Below are positions 45,648-53,754 of a DNA stretch of 64,000 nucleotides, piece by piece (position 1 is the first letter of the stretch; every line of letters begins with the position of its first letter). This DNA is from Elusimicrobia bacterium RIFOXYA2_FULL_47_53 (GTDB taxonomy: Bacteria; Elusimicrobiota; Endomicrobiia; Endomicrobiales; XYA2-FULL-47-53): contig MGVE01000017.1 of assembly GCA_001800315.1 (NCBI GenBank), forward strand, positions 50,684 through 114,683, read 5' to 3'. Both the position numbers and the translations under genes were made by a program. Below the pieces are notes generated by a model. The model worked only from the letters and a program-made list of their open reading frames with translations. It was not told the origin of the DNA and made no database searches.

Positions 45648-46940
45648 ATGACAAAAATTGATTCAAAGTTAAGGCCTGAAACACTGGCGCTCCATGGCGG
45701 ACAGGAAGCCGACCCCGTAACGGGTTCGCGCGCCGTGCCCATTTACCAGACGACATCATACAAGTTCAAAAGCTCGGAGCACGCGGCCGCGCTTTTCGGG
45801 TTAAAAGAGTTCGGGAATATCTATACGCGGCTTATGAACCCGACTACCGATGTGCTTGAAAAAAGAATTGCTCTTTTGGATGGGGGCATAGGAGCTCTCG
45901 CTGTGGCCAGCGGCCAGTCCGCTATTTCACTGGCATTGCTCAATATCGCGCAGGCCGGCGACGAGATAGTCTCCGCGGACAATCTTTACGGAGGCACCTA
46001 TACCCTGTTTCACAACACCTTTAAAAGGTTCGGCATCACCGTGAAATTCGTTAAATCCGGAGACCTGGACGCGTTAAAGAAAGCCATAACTCCGAAAACA
46101 AAGGCGGTTTACGCCGAGTCGGTTGGCAACCCCAAGCTTGATGTGGCGGATCTGGAAGCTATTTCAAAAATTGCCCATGACAACGGCCTTCCTTTCGTGC
46201 TTGATAATACGGTTTCGCCGTACCTGTTAAGGCCTTTTGAATATGGTGTGGATATTATTGTATATTCAGCCACCAAATTTTTGGGCGGCCACGGCACTTC
46301 GCTCGGCGGAATTATAGTTGACTCCGGCAAATTTGACTGGACCAACGGCAAGTTCCCGTTAATAACCGATCCTGATCCGGGTTATCACGGCCTTAAATTT
46401 GTTGAGGCCCTGAAGCCTTTTGGTAATATAGCCTATATCACGAAGGCAAGGCTGAGCCTGCTGAGGGACCTGGGGCCGGCGATCTCTCCTTTTAACGCCT
46501 TTCTGCTTCTTCAGGGAGTTGAGACACTGCACCTAAGGCTTCCGAGACATTCAGAGAACGCGCTCGCTGTGGCCAGGCATCTTCAAAATCATCCCAAGGT
46601 GGCCTGGGTTAACTATCCGGGACTTGATTCAAGCCCGGAGAAAAAGAAAGCCGACAAGTATCTTTCAAAAGGCGCCGGCGCTATAATCGGATTTGGCATT
46701 AAAGGCGGGGCCGCGGCAGGCAAGAAGTTCATAGATTCTCTTGAGCTTGTTTCTCACCTGGCTAATATCGGCGATGCCAAGACCCTGGCGATTCATCCTG
46801 CCACTACGACCCACCAGCAGCTTTCCGCAGAGGAACAGCTGGCCACCGGCGTAACCGCGGATTTTATCAGGCTTTCTATCGGGCTTGAGCATATTGACGA
46901 TATCATCGCCGATTTTGACCAGGCTCTCGCGAAAGCCTAA
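45648..46940 (+). CDS. metY: O-acetylhomoserine sulfhydrylase
   Basis: A 430-aa PLP enzyme of the Cys/Met metabolism family, preceded by CCGGAGGAAA. It replaces the acyl group of O-acetylhomoserine with sulfide to give homocysteine in the cytoplasm. Family marks: [20 protein letters not shown] at the N-terminus, [19 protein letters not shown], the substrate loop around [11 protein letters not shown], and the PLP lysine Lys210 in [12 protein letters not shown]. The length of about 430 and the segment [20 protein letters not shown] favour sulfhydrylase over cystathionine synthase, which is nearer 380-400. It lies between the Rrf2 repressor and cysK, with metX downstream supplying its substrate. 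Confidence 0.92.
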   Translation: MTKIDSKLRPETLALHGGQEADPVTGSRAVPIYQTTSYKFKSSEHAAALFGLKEFGNIYTRLMNPTTDVLEKRIALLDGGIGALAVASGQSAISLALLNIAQAGDEIVSADNLYGGTYTLFHNTFKRFGITVKFVKSGDLDALKKAITPKTKAVYAESVGNPKLDVADLEAISKIAHDNGLPFVLDNTVSPYLLRPFEYGVDIIVYSATKFLGGHGTSLGGIIVDSGKFDWTNGKFPLITDPDPGYHGLKFVEALKPFGNIAYITKARLSLLRDLGPAISPFNAFLLLQGVETLHLRLPRHSENALAVARHLQNHPKVAWVNYPGLDSSPEKKKADKYLSKGAGAIIGFGIKGGAAAGKKFIDSLELVSHLANIGDAKTLAIHPATTTHQQLSAEEQLATGVTADFIRLSIGLEHIDDIIADFDQALAKA

Positions 46941-46950
46941 GGGGATTTCC

Positions 46951-47889
46951 ATGACCAAAATATATGATGATATAACAAAAACTGTCGGCAATACCCCGAT
47001 AGTCAGGCTTAACAGGATAACGAGCGGCCTCAACGCCGACATACTGGTAAAGGTTGAATCGTTTAATCCTATGTCAAGCGTAAAAGACAGGATAGGCATC
47101 GCGATGATAGAAGACGCGGAAAGTAAAGGCCTGCTTGAAAAGGGATCGGTTGTTGTAGAACCCACCAGCGGCAATACAGGTATAGCACTGGCTTTTGTCT
47201 GCGCGGCAAAAGGCTATAAATTAATACTTACCATGCCAGACACCATGTCCATTGAACGCAGGCAGCTGCTGAAGATTTTCGGCGCGGAGCTGGTGCTGAC
47301 TCCCGGCGCCATGGGGATGAAAGGCGCCATTGAAAAGGCCGAAGAAATAACCAGGTCAACTCCAAAGAGTTTCATGCCACAGCAGTTCAATAATCCGGCT
47401 AACCCCGAGATTCACAGGAAAACAACAGCCGTTGAAATATGGAACGATACCGGCGGCAATATTGACTGTTTTGTGGCGGGGATCGGAACCGGCGGAACCA
47501 TAACGGGGATCGGCGAAGTATTGAAGGAAAAGAAGCCGTCTATCAGAATAGTAGGAGTTGAGCCAAAGGATTCGCCGGTTCTCTCGGGCGGCAAGCCCGG
47601 GTCGCACAAAATACAGGGCATAGGCGCGGGATTTGTCCCCAAAGTTCTAAATACCGCGATTCTTGACGAGATAGTGCCGGTATCAAGCGAGGATGCAGGT
47701 GTTACCGCCAGGCGGCTTTCCCTTGAAGACGGGATATTCGCCGGTATTTCTTCAGGGGCTGCTGTTTGGGCCGCCATTGAAATAGCAAAAAGGCCCGATA
47801 TGAAGGGCAAAGTGATACTGGCGCTTCTTCCCGATTCGGGCGAAAGGTACCTGACGACCTGGCTTTTTTCGGGAATAACATTCTTTTAA
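46951..47889 (+). CDS. cysK: Cysteine synthase A (O-acetylserine sulfhydrylase)
   Basis: A 312-aa fold-type II PLP enzyme that makes cysteine from O-acetylserine and sulfide. ATG 46951 is chosen over an upstream in-frame start inside metY, because AAGGGG precedes it and [20 protein letters not shown] is the standard CysK start. The PLP lysine is Lys45 in [15 protein letters not shown] (71-77) binds the substrate carboxylate and GIGTGGT (177-183) the phosphate. The end, [12 protein letters not shown], is typical. In bacteria with CymR, CysK is the co-repressor that reports O-acetylserine level; the CymR-like gene two positions upstream makes that second role likely here. Confidence 0.95.
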   Translation: MTKIYDDITKTVGNTPIVRLNRITSGLNADILVKVESFNPMSSVKDRIGIAMIEDAESKGLLEKGSVVVEPTSGNTGIALAFVCAAKGYKLILTMPDTMSIERRQLLKIFGAELVLTPGAMGMKGAIEKAEEITRSTPKSFMPQQFNNPANPEIHRKTTAVEIWNDTGGNIDCFVAGIGTGGTITGIGEVLKEKKPSIRIVGVEPKDSPVLSGGKPGSHKIQGIGAGFVPKVLNTAILDEIVPVSSEDAGVTARRLSLEDGIFAGISSGAAVWAAIEIAKRPDMKGKVILALLPDSGERYLTTWLFSGITFF

Positions 47890-47898
47890 GGAGTTGAA

Positions 47899-49032
47899 AT
47901 GCTACAGTCAAACAAAGAAAGCCTCGGCATAGTTAAACCTGAATATTTCACATTCGCGCAGAGCCCCGACGAGCTTATTCTTGAATCGGGCCTTAAACTC
48001 GGCCCCATTACGCTGGCCTACGAAACCTACGGAGTTTTAAACGAGGAAAAAACAAACGCGATTCTGGCCCTACACGCGTTTTCGGGCGACGCTCATGCCG
48101 CCGGCTATCATCAGGACGAGGAAAAGCCTGGCTGGTGGAATGATATGATAGGCCCCGGAAAAGCTTTTGACACCGACAAATATTTTGTTATCTGCTCTAA
48201 TGTTCTTGGCGGCTGCAAGGGAAGCACTGGCCCCTCTTCATTAAACCCCGCGACCGGAAGGCCCTACGGCCTGGATTTTCCGATTATTACTATATCGGAT
48301 ATGGTCCGCGCGCAGAAAAAGCTTATTGATCATCTCGGAATCAAAAAACTTTTGTGCGTCGCCGGCGGCTCCATGGGGGGCATGCAGGTGCTCCAGTGGG
48401 TTGCCAACTACCCCGAGATGGTAAAAAGCGCCATACCAATAGCCACTACAATGAAACATTCGCCCCAGCAGATAGCTTTTGACGAGGTGGGGCGCCAGGC
48501 TGTCATGGCCGATCCTGCCTGGAACGGCGGAGATTATTACGGGAAAGCGCAGCCTGAAAGGGGCCTGGCTGTGGCCCGCATGATTGGGCATATAACATAT
48601 ATGTCCGATCGTTCAATGGAAGACAAGTTTTCCAGAAAACTAAAAGAAGATAACTATTCTTTCACCTTTAAGACCGATTTTGAGGTGGAAGGCTACCTGC
48701 GCTACCGCGGCGATACTTTCGTGAAGAGGTTTGACGCCAATACTTATCTCTATATCACTAAGGCCATGGATTATTTTGATGTTTCGGGCGACAAAATCAT
48801 TCCTTCCGGAAAAAAAATAGATACCAGGTTTCTTGTGATCTCGTTTAAATCGGACTGGCTCTACCCGTCGTACCAGTCCAACGAGCTGGTAAGGATCCTC
48901 AGGATGAGGCGCGCCGATGTGACATACTGCGATATTAACTCAACTTACGGACACGACGCGTTTCTGCTTGAGGTTGAGGACGAAAGCAGGCTGATAAAGC
49001 ATTTCCTTGAAAAAGTATCTTCGGTAAAATAG
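47899..49032 (+). CDS. metX: Homoserine O-acetyltransferase
   Basis: A 377-aa alpha/beta-hydrolase-fold acyltransferase that makes the O-acyl homoserine used by MetY. The catalytic triad is visible: Ser158 in [13 protein letters not shown], Asp319 in [10 protein letters not shown] and His352 in YGHDAFLLE. Other family marks are [29 protein letters not shown] and [16 protein letters not shown] precedes the start, nine bases after cysK. Sequence family alone does not separate acetyl from succinyl transfer in MetX proteins, but the neighbouring O-acetylhomoserine-type sulfhydrylase favours acetyl. The metX-metW order is common in many bacteria. Confidence 0.92.
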   Translation: MLQSNKESLGIVKPEYFTFAQSPDELILESGLKLGPITLAYETYGVLNEEKTNAILALHAFSGDAHAAGYHQDEEKPGWWNDMIGPGKAFDTDKYFVICSNVLGGCKGSTGPSSLNPATGRPYGLDFPIITISDMVRAQKKLIDHLGIKKLLCVAGGSMGGMQVLQWVANYPEMVKSAIPIATTMKHSPQQIAFDEVGRQAVMADPAWNGGDYYGKAQPERGLAVARMIGHITYMSDRSMEDKFSRKLKEDNYSFTFKTDFEVEGYLRYRGDTFVKRFDANTYLYITKAMDYFDVSGDKIIPSGKKIDTRFLVISFKSDWLYPSYQSNELVRILRMRRADVTYCDINSTYGHDAFLLEVEDESRLIKHFLEKVSSVK

Positions 49033-49045
49033 GAGCAGATAAAAA

Positions 49046-49639
49046 ATGAAAGAATCGGTACAGCTTGACTACAGGGTAATAGCATCAATCATTGAGCCTG
49101 ATTCCAGGGTTTTAGACCTTGGCTGCGGAAACGGAGAGCTGCTGAGCTATCTTGTCAAAGAAAAGAACGCGGATGCCCAGGGGATTGAGTTAGACGAAAA
49201 CGCCATTTATCAGTGCGTGGAAAAGGGTTTGAGTGTTTTTCATTCTGACATAGATTCCGGGCTTTCCGGCTACCCGGACAAATCCTTTGATTATGTCATT
49301 TTAAACCAGAGCCTTCAGGAAATAAAAAAGATTGATTATGTAATCAACGAGGCCCTGAGAGCCGGAAAAAAAGTAATAATTGGATTCCCTAATTTCGCGC
49401 ATATTGGAGCGCGGTTTATGCTTTTTTTCAGGGGTATGGCTCCAATAACGAATTCCCTGCCGTACCGCTGGAACGATACTCCAAACCTCAGGTTTTTAAG
49501 CGTTAAGGATTTTGAGTGGTACTGTTCCAAAAAGGGAATTAAGATACTGGAGTCGCATTATCTCGGCGCGAGAAATAAAATTAACTTGCTTCCGAATTTG
49601 TTCGCTTTAAATGTAATTTTTGTGATTACTAAAAACTAA
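49046..49639 (+). CDS. metW: MetW-like methyltransferase-fold protein
   Basis: A 197-aa class I SAM-dependent methyltransferase fold: motif I VLDLGCGNGELLSYL at about 27-41, acidic strand-2 end in GIELDENAI, and FDYVILNQSLQEI. The continuation KVIIGFPNFAHIGAR and LPYRWNDTPNLRFLSVKDF is characteristic of MetW. MetW is required together with MetX for homoserine acylation in several bacteria, where it stimulates the acyltransferase. It starts 13 bases after metX with AGGAG upstream, consistent with this partnership. Confidence 0.9.
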   Translation: MKESVQLDYRVIASIIEPDSRVLDLGCGNGELLSYLVKEKNADAQGIELDENAIYQCVEKGLSVFHSDIDSGLSGYPDKSFDYVILNQSLQEIKKIDYVINEALRAGKKVIIGFPNFAHIGARFMLFFRGMAPITNSLPYRWNDTPNLRFLSVKDFEWYCSKKGIKILESHYLGARNKINLLPNLFALNVIFVITKN

Positions 49640-49656
49640 GGAAAGGATAATTGATT

Positions 49657-50454
49657 ATGACAGGCACTGAGATTTACTCTATTTTACAGAAGGTCAGGTC
49701 ACAAAAGCCGGTAGTTCACCATCTTACCAACTGGGTGACGATTTATGATTGCGCCAATGTCGTTAAAGTCTTTGGCGCCTCTCCGGTGATGGCGCATGCT
49801 CCTCAGGAAGCGGCTGAAATGGCTTCTATCGCCTCGGCGCTGGTGCTCAATATAGGCACTCTCACGGTGGATTTTATTGAATCAATGAAAATAGCCGCTA
49901 AAAGCGCCAACAAAAAGGGCATACCGGTGGTTTTGGATGTCTGCGGAGCAGGAGCCACAAAGCTCCGGGACGATAAATGTTTTGAGCTGTTAAACGAGAC
50001 GCGCGTAGATATTATAAAAGGCAATGCCTCGGAGGTCGCCAGGATAGCCGGTGAGTCCGTTAATACCAAAGGCGTTGATTCCACCGAGATATCCAAAGAC
50101 CCCGCTGAGGTGGCAAAATTCCTGGCTATGGAAAGAAAGTGCGTCGTTGTTATTACCGGTAAAGAGGATGTTGTTTCCGACGGTTCCCGGGTTTTAAGAG
50201 TGCGCAACGGCAATGAAATGATGTCGCATGTCGTTGGAACGGGCTGTATGGCTACTTCGGTAATAGGCACTTTCGCCGCAGTTGAAAAAGACCTTGTAAA
50301 GGCCGCCGCGGCCGGGCTTTGCTGTTATGAGATAGCCGCCGAGATCGCCGTAACGAGCGCGGGAGGCCCCGGAACATTTAAAGATAAAATGTTTGACGCT
50401 ATTTTTACTCTCGGCGCGGATTCAGTAGAGAAAATGCGTAAGGTTGAGGGCTGA
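49657..50454 (+). CDS. thiM: Hydroxyethylthiazole kinase
   Basis: A 265-aa ribokinase-fold enzyme that phosphorylates 4-methyl-5-hydroxyethylthiazole for thiamine salvage. Marks: KPVVHHLTNWVTIYDCANV at the substrate site, GASPVMAHAPQEAAEM, VVLDVCGAGAT, VDIIKGNASEVARI, and the ATP/anion-hole motif VVGTGCMATSVIG with the catalytic-position Cys. GAAAGGA lies ten bases before ATG 49657; an in-frame TTG at 49651 is only four bases from it and is a possible alternative start. The stop overlaps the thiE start by one base. Placing thiazole salvage after sulfur-amino-acid genes may reflect shared control by the upstream repressor. Confidence 0.9.
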   Translation: MTGTEIYSILQKVRSQKPVVHHLTNWVTIYDCANVVKVFGASPVMAHAPQEAAEMASIASALVLNIGTLTVDFIESMKIAAKSANKKGIPVVLDVCGAGATKLRDDKCFELLNETRVDIIKGNASEVARIAGESVNTKGVDSTEISKDPAEVAKFLAMERKCVVVITGKEDVVSDGSRVLRVRNGNEMMSHVVGTGCMATSVIGTFAAVEKDLVKAAAAGLCCYEIAAEIAVTSAGGPGTFKDKMFDAIFTLGADSVEKMRKVEG

Positions 50455-51056
50455 TGAAGGGGTATTATTTTATCACTGATTCTGGCCTTTCAAAAGCCGG
50501 AATATTAAAAGACGCTGCTGTGGCAGCGGAATGCGGAGCCGCGGCCGTGCAATACAGAAACAAAAGCGCCGATACCGGGAGCCTGTATACGGAAGCTCTG
50601 GAGCTCAGAAAGCTCTGCGGGAATATACCTTTAATTATTAATGACAGGATAGATATAGCTTTGGCGGTTAAGGCCGACGGAGTTCATATAGGGCAGAGCG
50701 ATATGCCCTTTGAAAAAGCCAGGGAAATTCTCGGCAAAGGCAGGATTATCGGCCTTACCGTTCACAGCGAAGCTGAAGCGGTTCTGGCTGAAAAGCTTGG
50801 AGCTGACTATATCGGGCTTTCTCCGATATTTTCAACCGCGACAAAACCTGATGCCGGAAAACCTGCCGGAGCCGAGCTTATCAGAAAAGTCAAAAATTTA
50901 GTTAAGGTTCCGGTCGTGGCTATCGGCGGCATAAACCTCACAAACGCGCGGGAAGTCGTTGAGGCCGGGGCCGACGCTTTGTGCGCGATATCGGCTGTAG
51001 TCGCGGCGGACGATCCTGCCGCTGAAATAAGAAAGTTCCAGAAGTTGTTTGTCTAA
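50454..51056 (+). CDS. thiE: Thiamine-phosphate synthase
   Basis: A 200-aa TIM-barrel enzyme that joins hydroxymethylpyrimidine diphosphate to thiazole phosphate. Marks: AAVQYRNKSAD (usually VQlR-x-K), LIINDRIDIALAVKADGVH followed by IGQSDMP, GLSPIFSTATKPDAG for diphosphate and pyrimidine binding, and PVVAIGGINLTN at the end of the barrel. It is slightly shorter than many ThiE proteins (about 210-220 aa). It overlaps thiM by one base (TGATG), so the two are coupled. No thiD or pyrimidine synthesis gene is in the window, so only the salvage end of the pathway is shown. Confidence 0.92.
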   Translation: MKGYYFITDSGLSKAGILKDAAVAAECGAAAVQYRNKSADTGSLYTEALELRKLCGNIPLIINDRIDIALAVKADGVHIGQSDMPFEKAREILGKGRIIGLTVHSEAEAVLAEKLGADYIGLSPIFSTATKPDAGKPAGAELIRKVKNLVKVPVVAIGGINLTNAREVVEAGADALCAISAVVAADDPAAEIRKFQKLFV

Positions 51057-51083
51057 ACGCCCTTTTGCTGAAACGGGGAGAAC

Positions 51084-52274
51084 ATGAAAAAAACTTTTCT
51101 CATTGCCGTGGCTCTGGCAGCCTTTCCTTTTGCGGTTTGCTCGCAGGAAACCGTGACCCTTCAAACCATCATTATCTCCGCAAGACAATCAAATCCTGAA
51201 ATTAAAATGGCGCAAAAGGCCTATCTCGCCGCGAATTACGCCGTCAATGCCGAGACCGCCTGGGCCGCTCCGCTGTTTGGTTATGATTACATGAAGGATA
51301 ACGGCAGGATATACATAGCCCAGGAACTTTCTTTCCCGGGAAAGCTTTCTTTTAAAAGAAGCGCGGTTTCCAGTATGGCGCGGGCCTTAAACAGCCGATA
51401 CAGACACAAACAGCTGGAATTGGATACAAATATTAAGAAAACTTTCTGGGGTTATTGGCTCGCGCACAGAAAAATTGAGATATTTAACGAAAATATTGCC
51501 CTGGTAAGCAGGTTCCTCGGCATAGCTAAATCAAAATACATGGTTGGCAAGGTGACGGAGGCTGATGTGCTTTCCGCCTCTGCCGAACTGGGCAGGATGC
51601 AGGCGATGCTTACGGAAGCTCAGTACGAGGCCGATATCGCGCGCTCCGAGCTTAACACATATATGTCTAAAAATCCCACTGAACCGCTGGGGCCTCCCGA
51701 AAGCATTGAGCCGCCGGCCGTTGAGATAGAATACGCGCGGCTTGAGAATAAGGTTTTAAGCGGAAATTATTCCGTTGACGCCAGCAGGCAAATGCTTCGC
51801 GGAAGCCTCGCTGACACAAAGCTTTCCAAAATGGAGTGGCTGCCGGACATAATGGCCGAAGCAAGGATAAGCGATGTTTCCGACAATAATTCGTATATGG
51901 CCTCAATGCGCCTGCCGCTTTATTTTTGGAGCAGGATTTCGGAAGTAAAATCCACAGCGGCGCGCTCGGAGTATTCCGAGGCGGAACTGCGCGCCGAGAT
52001 AAATTCTGTCAGGTTATCCTTAAATAAAATGTATTTAAAATACAAAACGGATTTGAAGCTGCAGGGGATTTACCGCGCTGAAATATTGCCTTCAACGAAG
52101 CAAGCGGTTGAAATCTCCGAGTCGGGTTACCGCGCCGGCAAGGTGGATTTTCAGTATCTGCTGGATATTCAGAAAAAATATCTGGACGCCAGCGCGGAAT
52201 TCTACAGGCTTTCCGCCGAGAGCCGCATGTATTACGCCGAGCTTGAGCTCATAGCCGGAGGGGATATTAAATGA
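51084..52274 (+). CDS. Outer-membrane efflux protein of a metal pump (CusC/TolC family)
   Basis: A 396-aa TolC-family protein with a signal peptide (LIAVALAAFPFAVCS). GGGGAG precedes the start. Helical channel cues are RQSNPEIKMAQKAYLAANYAV, GRIYIAQELSFPGKLSFKR, then KYMVGKVTEADVLSASAELG and in the second repeat SGYRAGKVDFQYLLDIQKKYLDA. That YRAGKVDFxxLLD motif is typical of CusC/CzcC-type members. It overlaps the following metal-type adaptor by four bases (ATGA), so it is the outer-membrane part of that pump. It is near the short end for the family. Only 27 bases separate it from thiE, so read-through from the sulfur/thiamine genes is possible. Confidence 0.82.
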   Translation: MKKTFLIAVALAAFPFAVCSQETVTLQTIIISARQSNPEIKMAQKAYLAANYAVNAETAWAAPLFGYDYMKDNGRIYIAQELSFPGKLSFKRSAVSSMARALNSRYRHKQLELDTNIKKTFWGYWLAHRKIEIFNENIALVSRFLGIAKSKYMVGKVTEADVLSASAELGRMQAMLTEAQYEADIARSELNTYMSKNPTEPLGPPESIEPPAVEIEYARLENKVLSGNYSVDASRQMLRGSLADTKLSKMEWLPDIMAEARISDVSDNNSYMASMRLPLYFWSRISEVKSTAARSEYSEAELRAEINSVRLSLNKMYLKYKTDLKLQGIYRAEILPSTKQAVEISESGYRAGKVDFQYLLDIQKKYLDASAEFYRLSAESRMYYAELELIAGGDIK

Positions 52275-53509
52275 AACGATTATTGCTTGTTTCGCTCCTG
52301 TTTTCTGCCGCCGCTGTCTTAAGTTCCTGTTCAAGCCATTCAGGTTATGAATTACGCCCCGCCAGGTCGTCTGAAATAGGCCTTCAGGCCATATGCCCGG
52401 TTACGAACAATGTTTTTAATGTAAGCGCTGAAACGAAAGCCGTGGATTACAAGGGCAAAACATATTTCCTTTGCTGTCCGGACTGTTCCGCGGAGTTTGA
52501 AAAAAAACTGGGGGTTGTCTCAGCCCATGACGCTCACGGGGAAGCTCATGATATGAAGAGCGCGGACGAGCCCGCGGCCGGAGCTGATGGCAGACAGATA
52601 GCGTACTGGACCTGTCCCATGCATCCCCAGATTAAAGAAAAGGGCCCGGGCCAATGCCCGATATGCAATATGGACCTTGTAGCCGTATATAAAAAAGAGG
52701 GTAACAGAATAGCCGTTGAGCCGAGTACCGGCAGGCTTCTGGGCCTTAAAAGCGAGACGGCGCGGGTTATGAAGGTTTCAAAGACGGTACGGCTGCCGGC
52801 GCGGGTGGCCTACGACAACGAACTGTATCTCTCCCAGCAGGAGTATATTCTCAGCAGAAAAAACTTTCCAGCCGTACCGGAGGGCGGGAGCGGGCAAAGC
52901 GGTATTCTTGAAGCGTCAAAGTTCAGGCTCTCTCTGTTTGGGTACACCGATAATGACATTAAAGAGCTTAAAAAACAGAATACGCCCGACAAGGCTCTGC
53001 TCTATCCCTCTAAAAACGCGTGGCTTTTCGCGGATGTCTACGAGAACGACCTGCAGGCTGTTAAGCCGGGTATTGATGTCACCGCGGTTACCGATACTTT
53101 CCCTTCCGTGAAGTTCAAAGGAAAAGTGATGTTTATTGAACCGTCGCTTAACCCCGAGACGCGTTCTGCCAGGGCAAGGATACTGATTAATAACGCCTCC
53201 GGTATGCTCAAGCTTGAGATGTTTGTTAATATTGAGGTAAAAACCTCCGGAGGAGAACAGCTTGCGGTGCCTAAGTCAGCGGTTATAGATACGGGGCTGC
53301 GTAAGGTCGTATATATAGACTTCGGAAACGGAGAGTACGAGCCGCGCGATGTTCAAACCGGCTTTTCCGGAGACGAATATATAGAGATTAAATCAGGCTT
53401 AAAAGACGGTGATCTGGTTGTGACAAACGGAAACTTTATGCTTGATTCCGAAAGCCAGCTCAGGGGATCTTCGGGAGAGGGCGGCGGCGCGTCTGAGCAT
53501 AAACATTAG
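52271..53509 (+). CDS. Metal-efflux adaptor lipoprotein (CusB-like) with YHS-like and heavy-metal-binding domains
   Basis: A 412-aa periplasmic adaptor. It starts with a lipoprotein signal (lipid Cys20 in AVLSSC). Next comes a YHS/TRASH-like metal domain at about 40-82, with Cys42, Cys68, Cys69 and Cys72 (GKTYFLCCPDCSAEFEK). A His-rich linker leads to the heavy-metal-binding domain at about 111-141: YWTCPMHPQI with Cys115 and His118, and GQCPICNMDL with Cys129 and Cys132. The CusB-like body follows, with GLKSETARVMKV, the barrel segment AWLFADVYENDLQAVKPG and VPKSAVIDTG. The helical hairpin is very short. It would link the inner pump to the outer channel and capture Cu(I), Ag(I) or a similar soft metal ion. 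Confidence 0.88.
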   Translation: MKRLLLVSLLFSAAAVLSSCSSHSGYELRPARSSEIGLQAICPVTNNVFNVSAETKAVDYKGKTYFLCCPDCSAEFEKKLGVVSAHDAHGEAHDMKSADEPAAGADGRQIAYWTCPMHPQIKEKGPGQCPICNMDLVAVYKKEGNRIAVEPSTGRLLGLKSETARVMKVSKTVRLPARVAYDNELYLSQQEYILSRKNFPAVPEGGSGQSGILEASKFRLSLFGYTDNDIKELKKQNTPDKALLYPSKNAWLFADVYENDLQAVKPGIDVTAVTDTFPSVKFKGKVMFIEPSLNPETRSARARILINNASGMLKLEMFVNIEVKTSGGEQLAVPKSAVIDTGLRKVVYIDFGNGEYEPRDVQTGFSGDEYIEIKSGLKDGDLVVTNGNFMLDSESQLRGSSGEGGGASEHKH

Positions 53510-53754
53510 GCTAACCCCGGATTTTGCGATAGAGTTCAGTCATGGAACCAGCAAGCTGTCATCCCAGAAATGTTCTGTCTGGGAGGACAGAAAAGTGCCG
53601 TCATCCTGATCTCCCGAAGGGAGAGAAGGATCTCTTTTGCTGGGAAGGGGTATGACGACATAAAGAAGTCTGTCATTCACGGTATTGCAGGCGGGAATCC
53701 GGTCCCAGACGAAGCAATTTCTGTAAAGTCAAATCGCTTAAAGGGCAAAATTGT
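53510..53754 (+). repeat. Intergenic palindromic repeat patch inside the metal-efflux cluster
   Basis: This patch has no supported gene. Hairpins include CCCAGA...TCTGGG (about 53564-53584) and TCTCCC-GAA-GGGAGA within GATCTCCCGAAGGGAGAG near 53608. The latter is similar to GATCTCCCGCAGTGAGAG near 58547. A GTCAT unit recurs (GTCATCC, GTCATCC, GTCATTC), as is common in REP-like elements of uncultured bacteria. The patch separates the adaptor from its pump gene. Confidence 0.6.

Noticed and set aside
49640-49656. TPP riboswitch before thiM
   Set aside because: The gap to metW is only 17 bases, and the conserved TPP riboswitch core is not seen in the end of metW.
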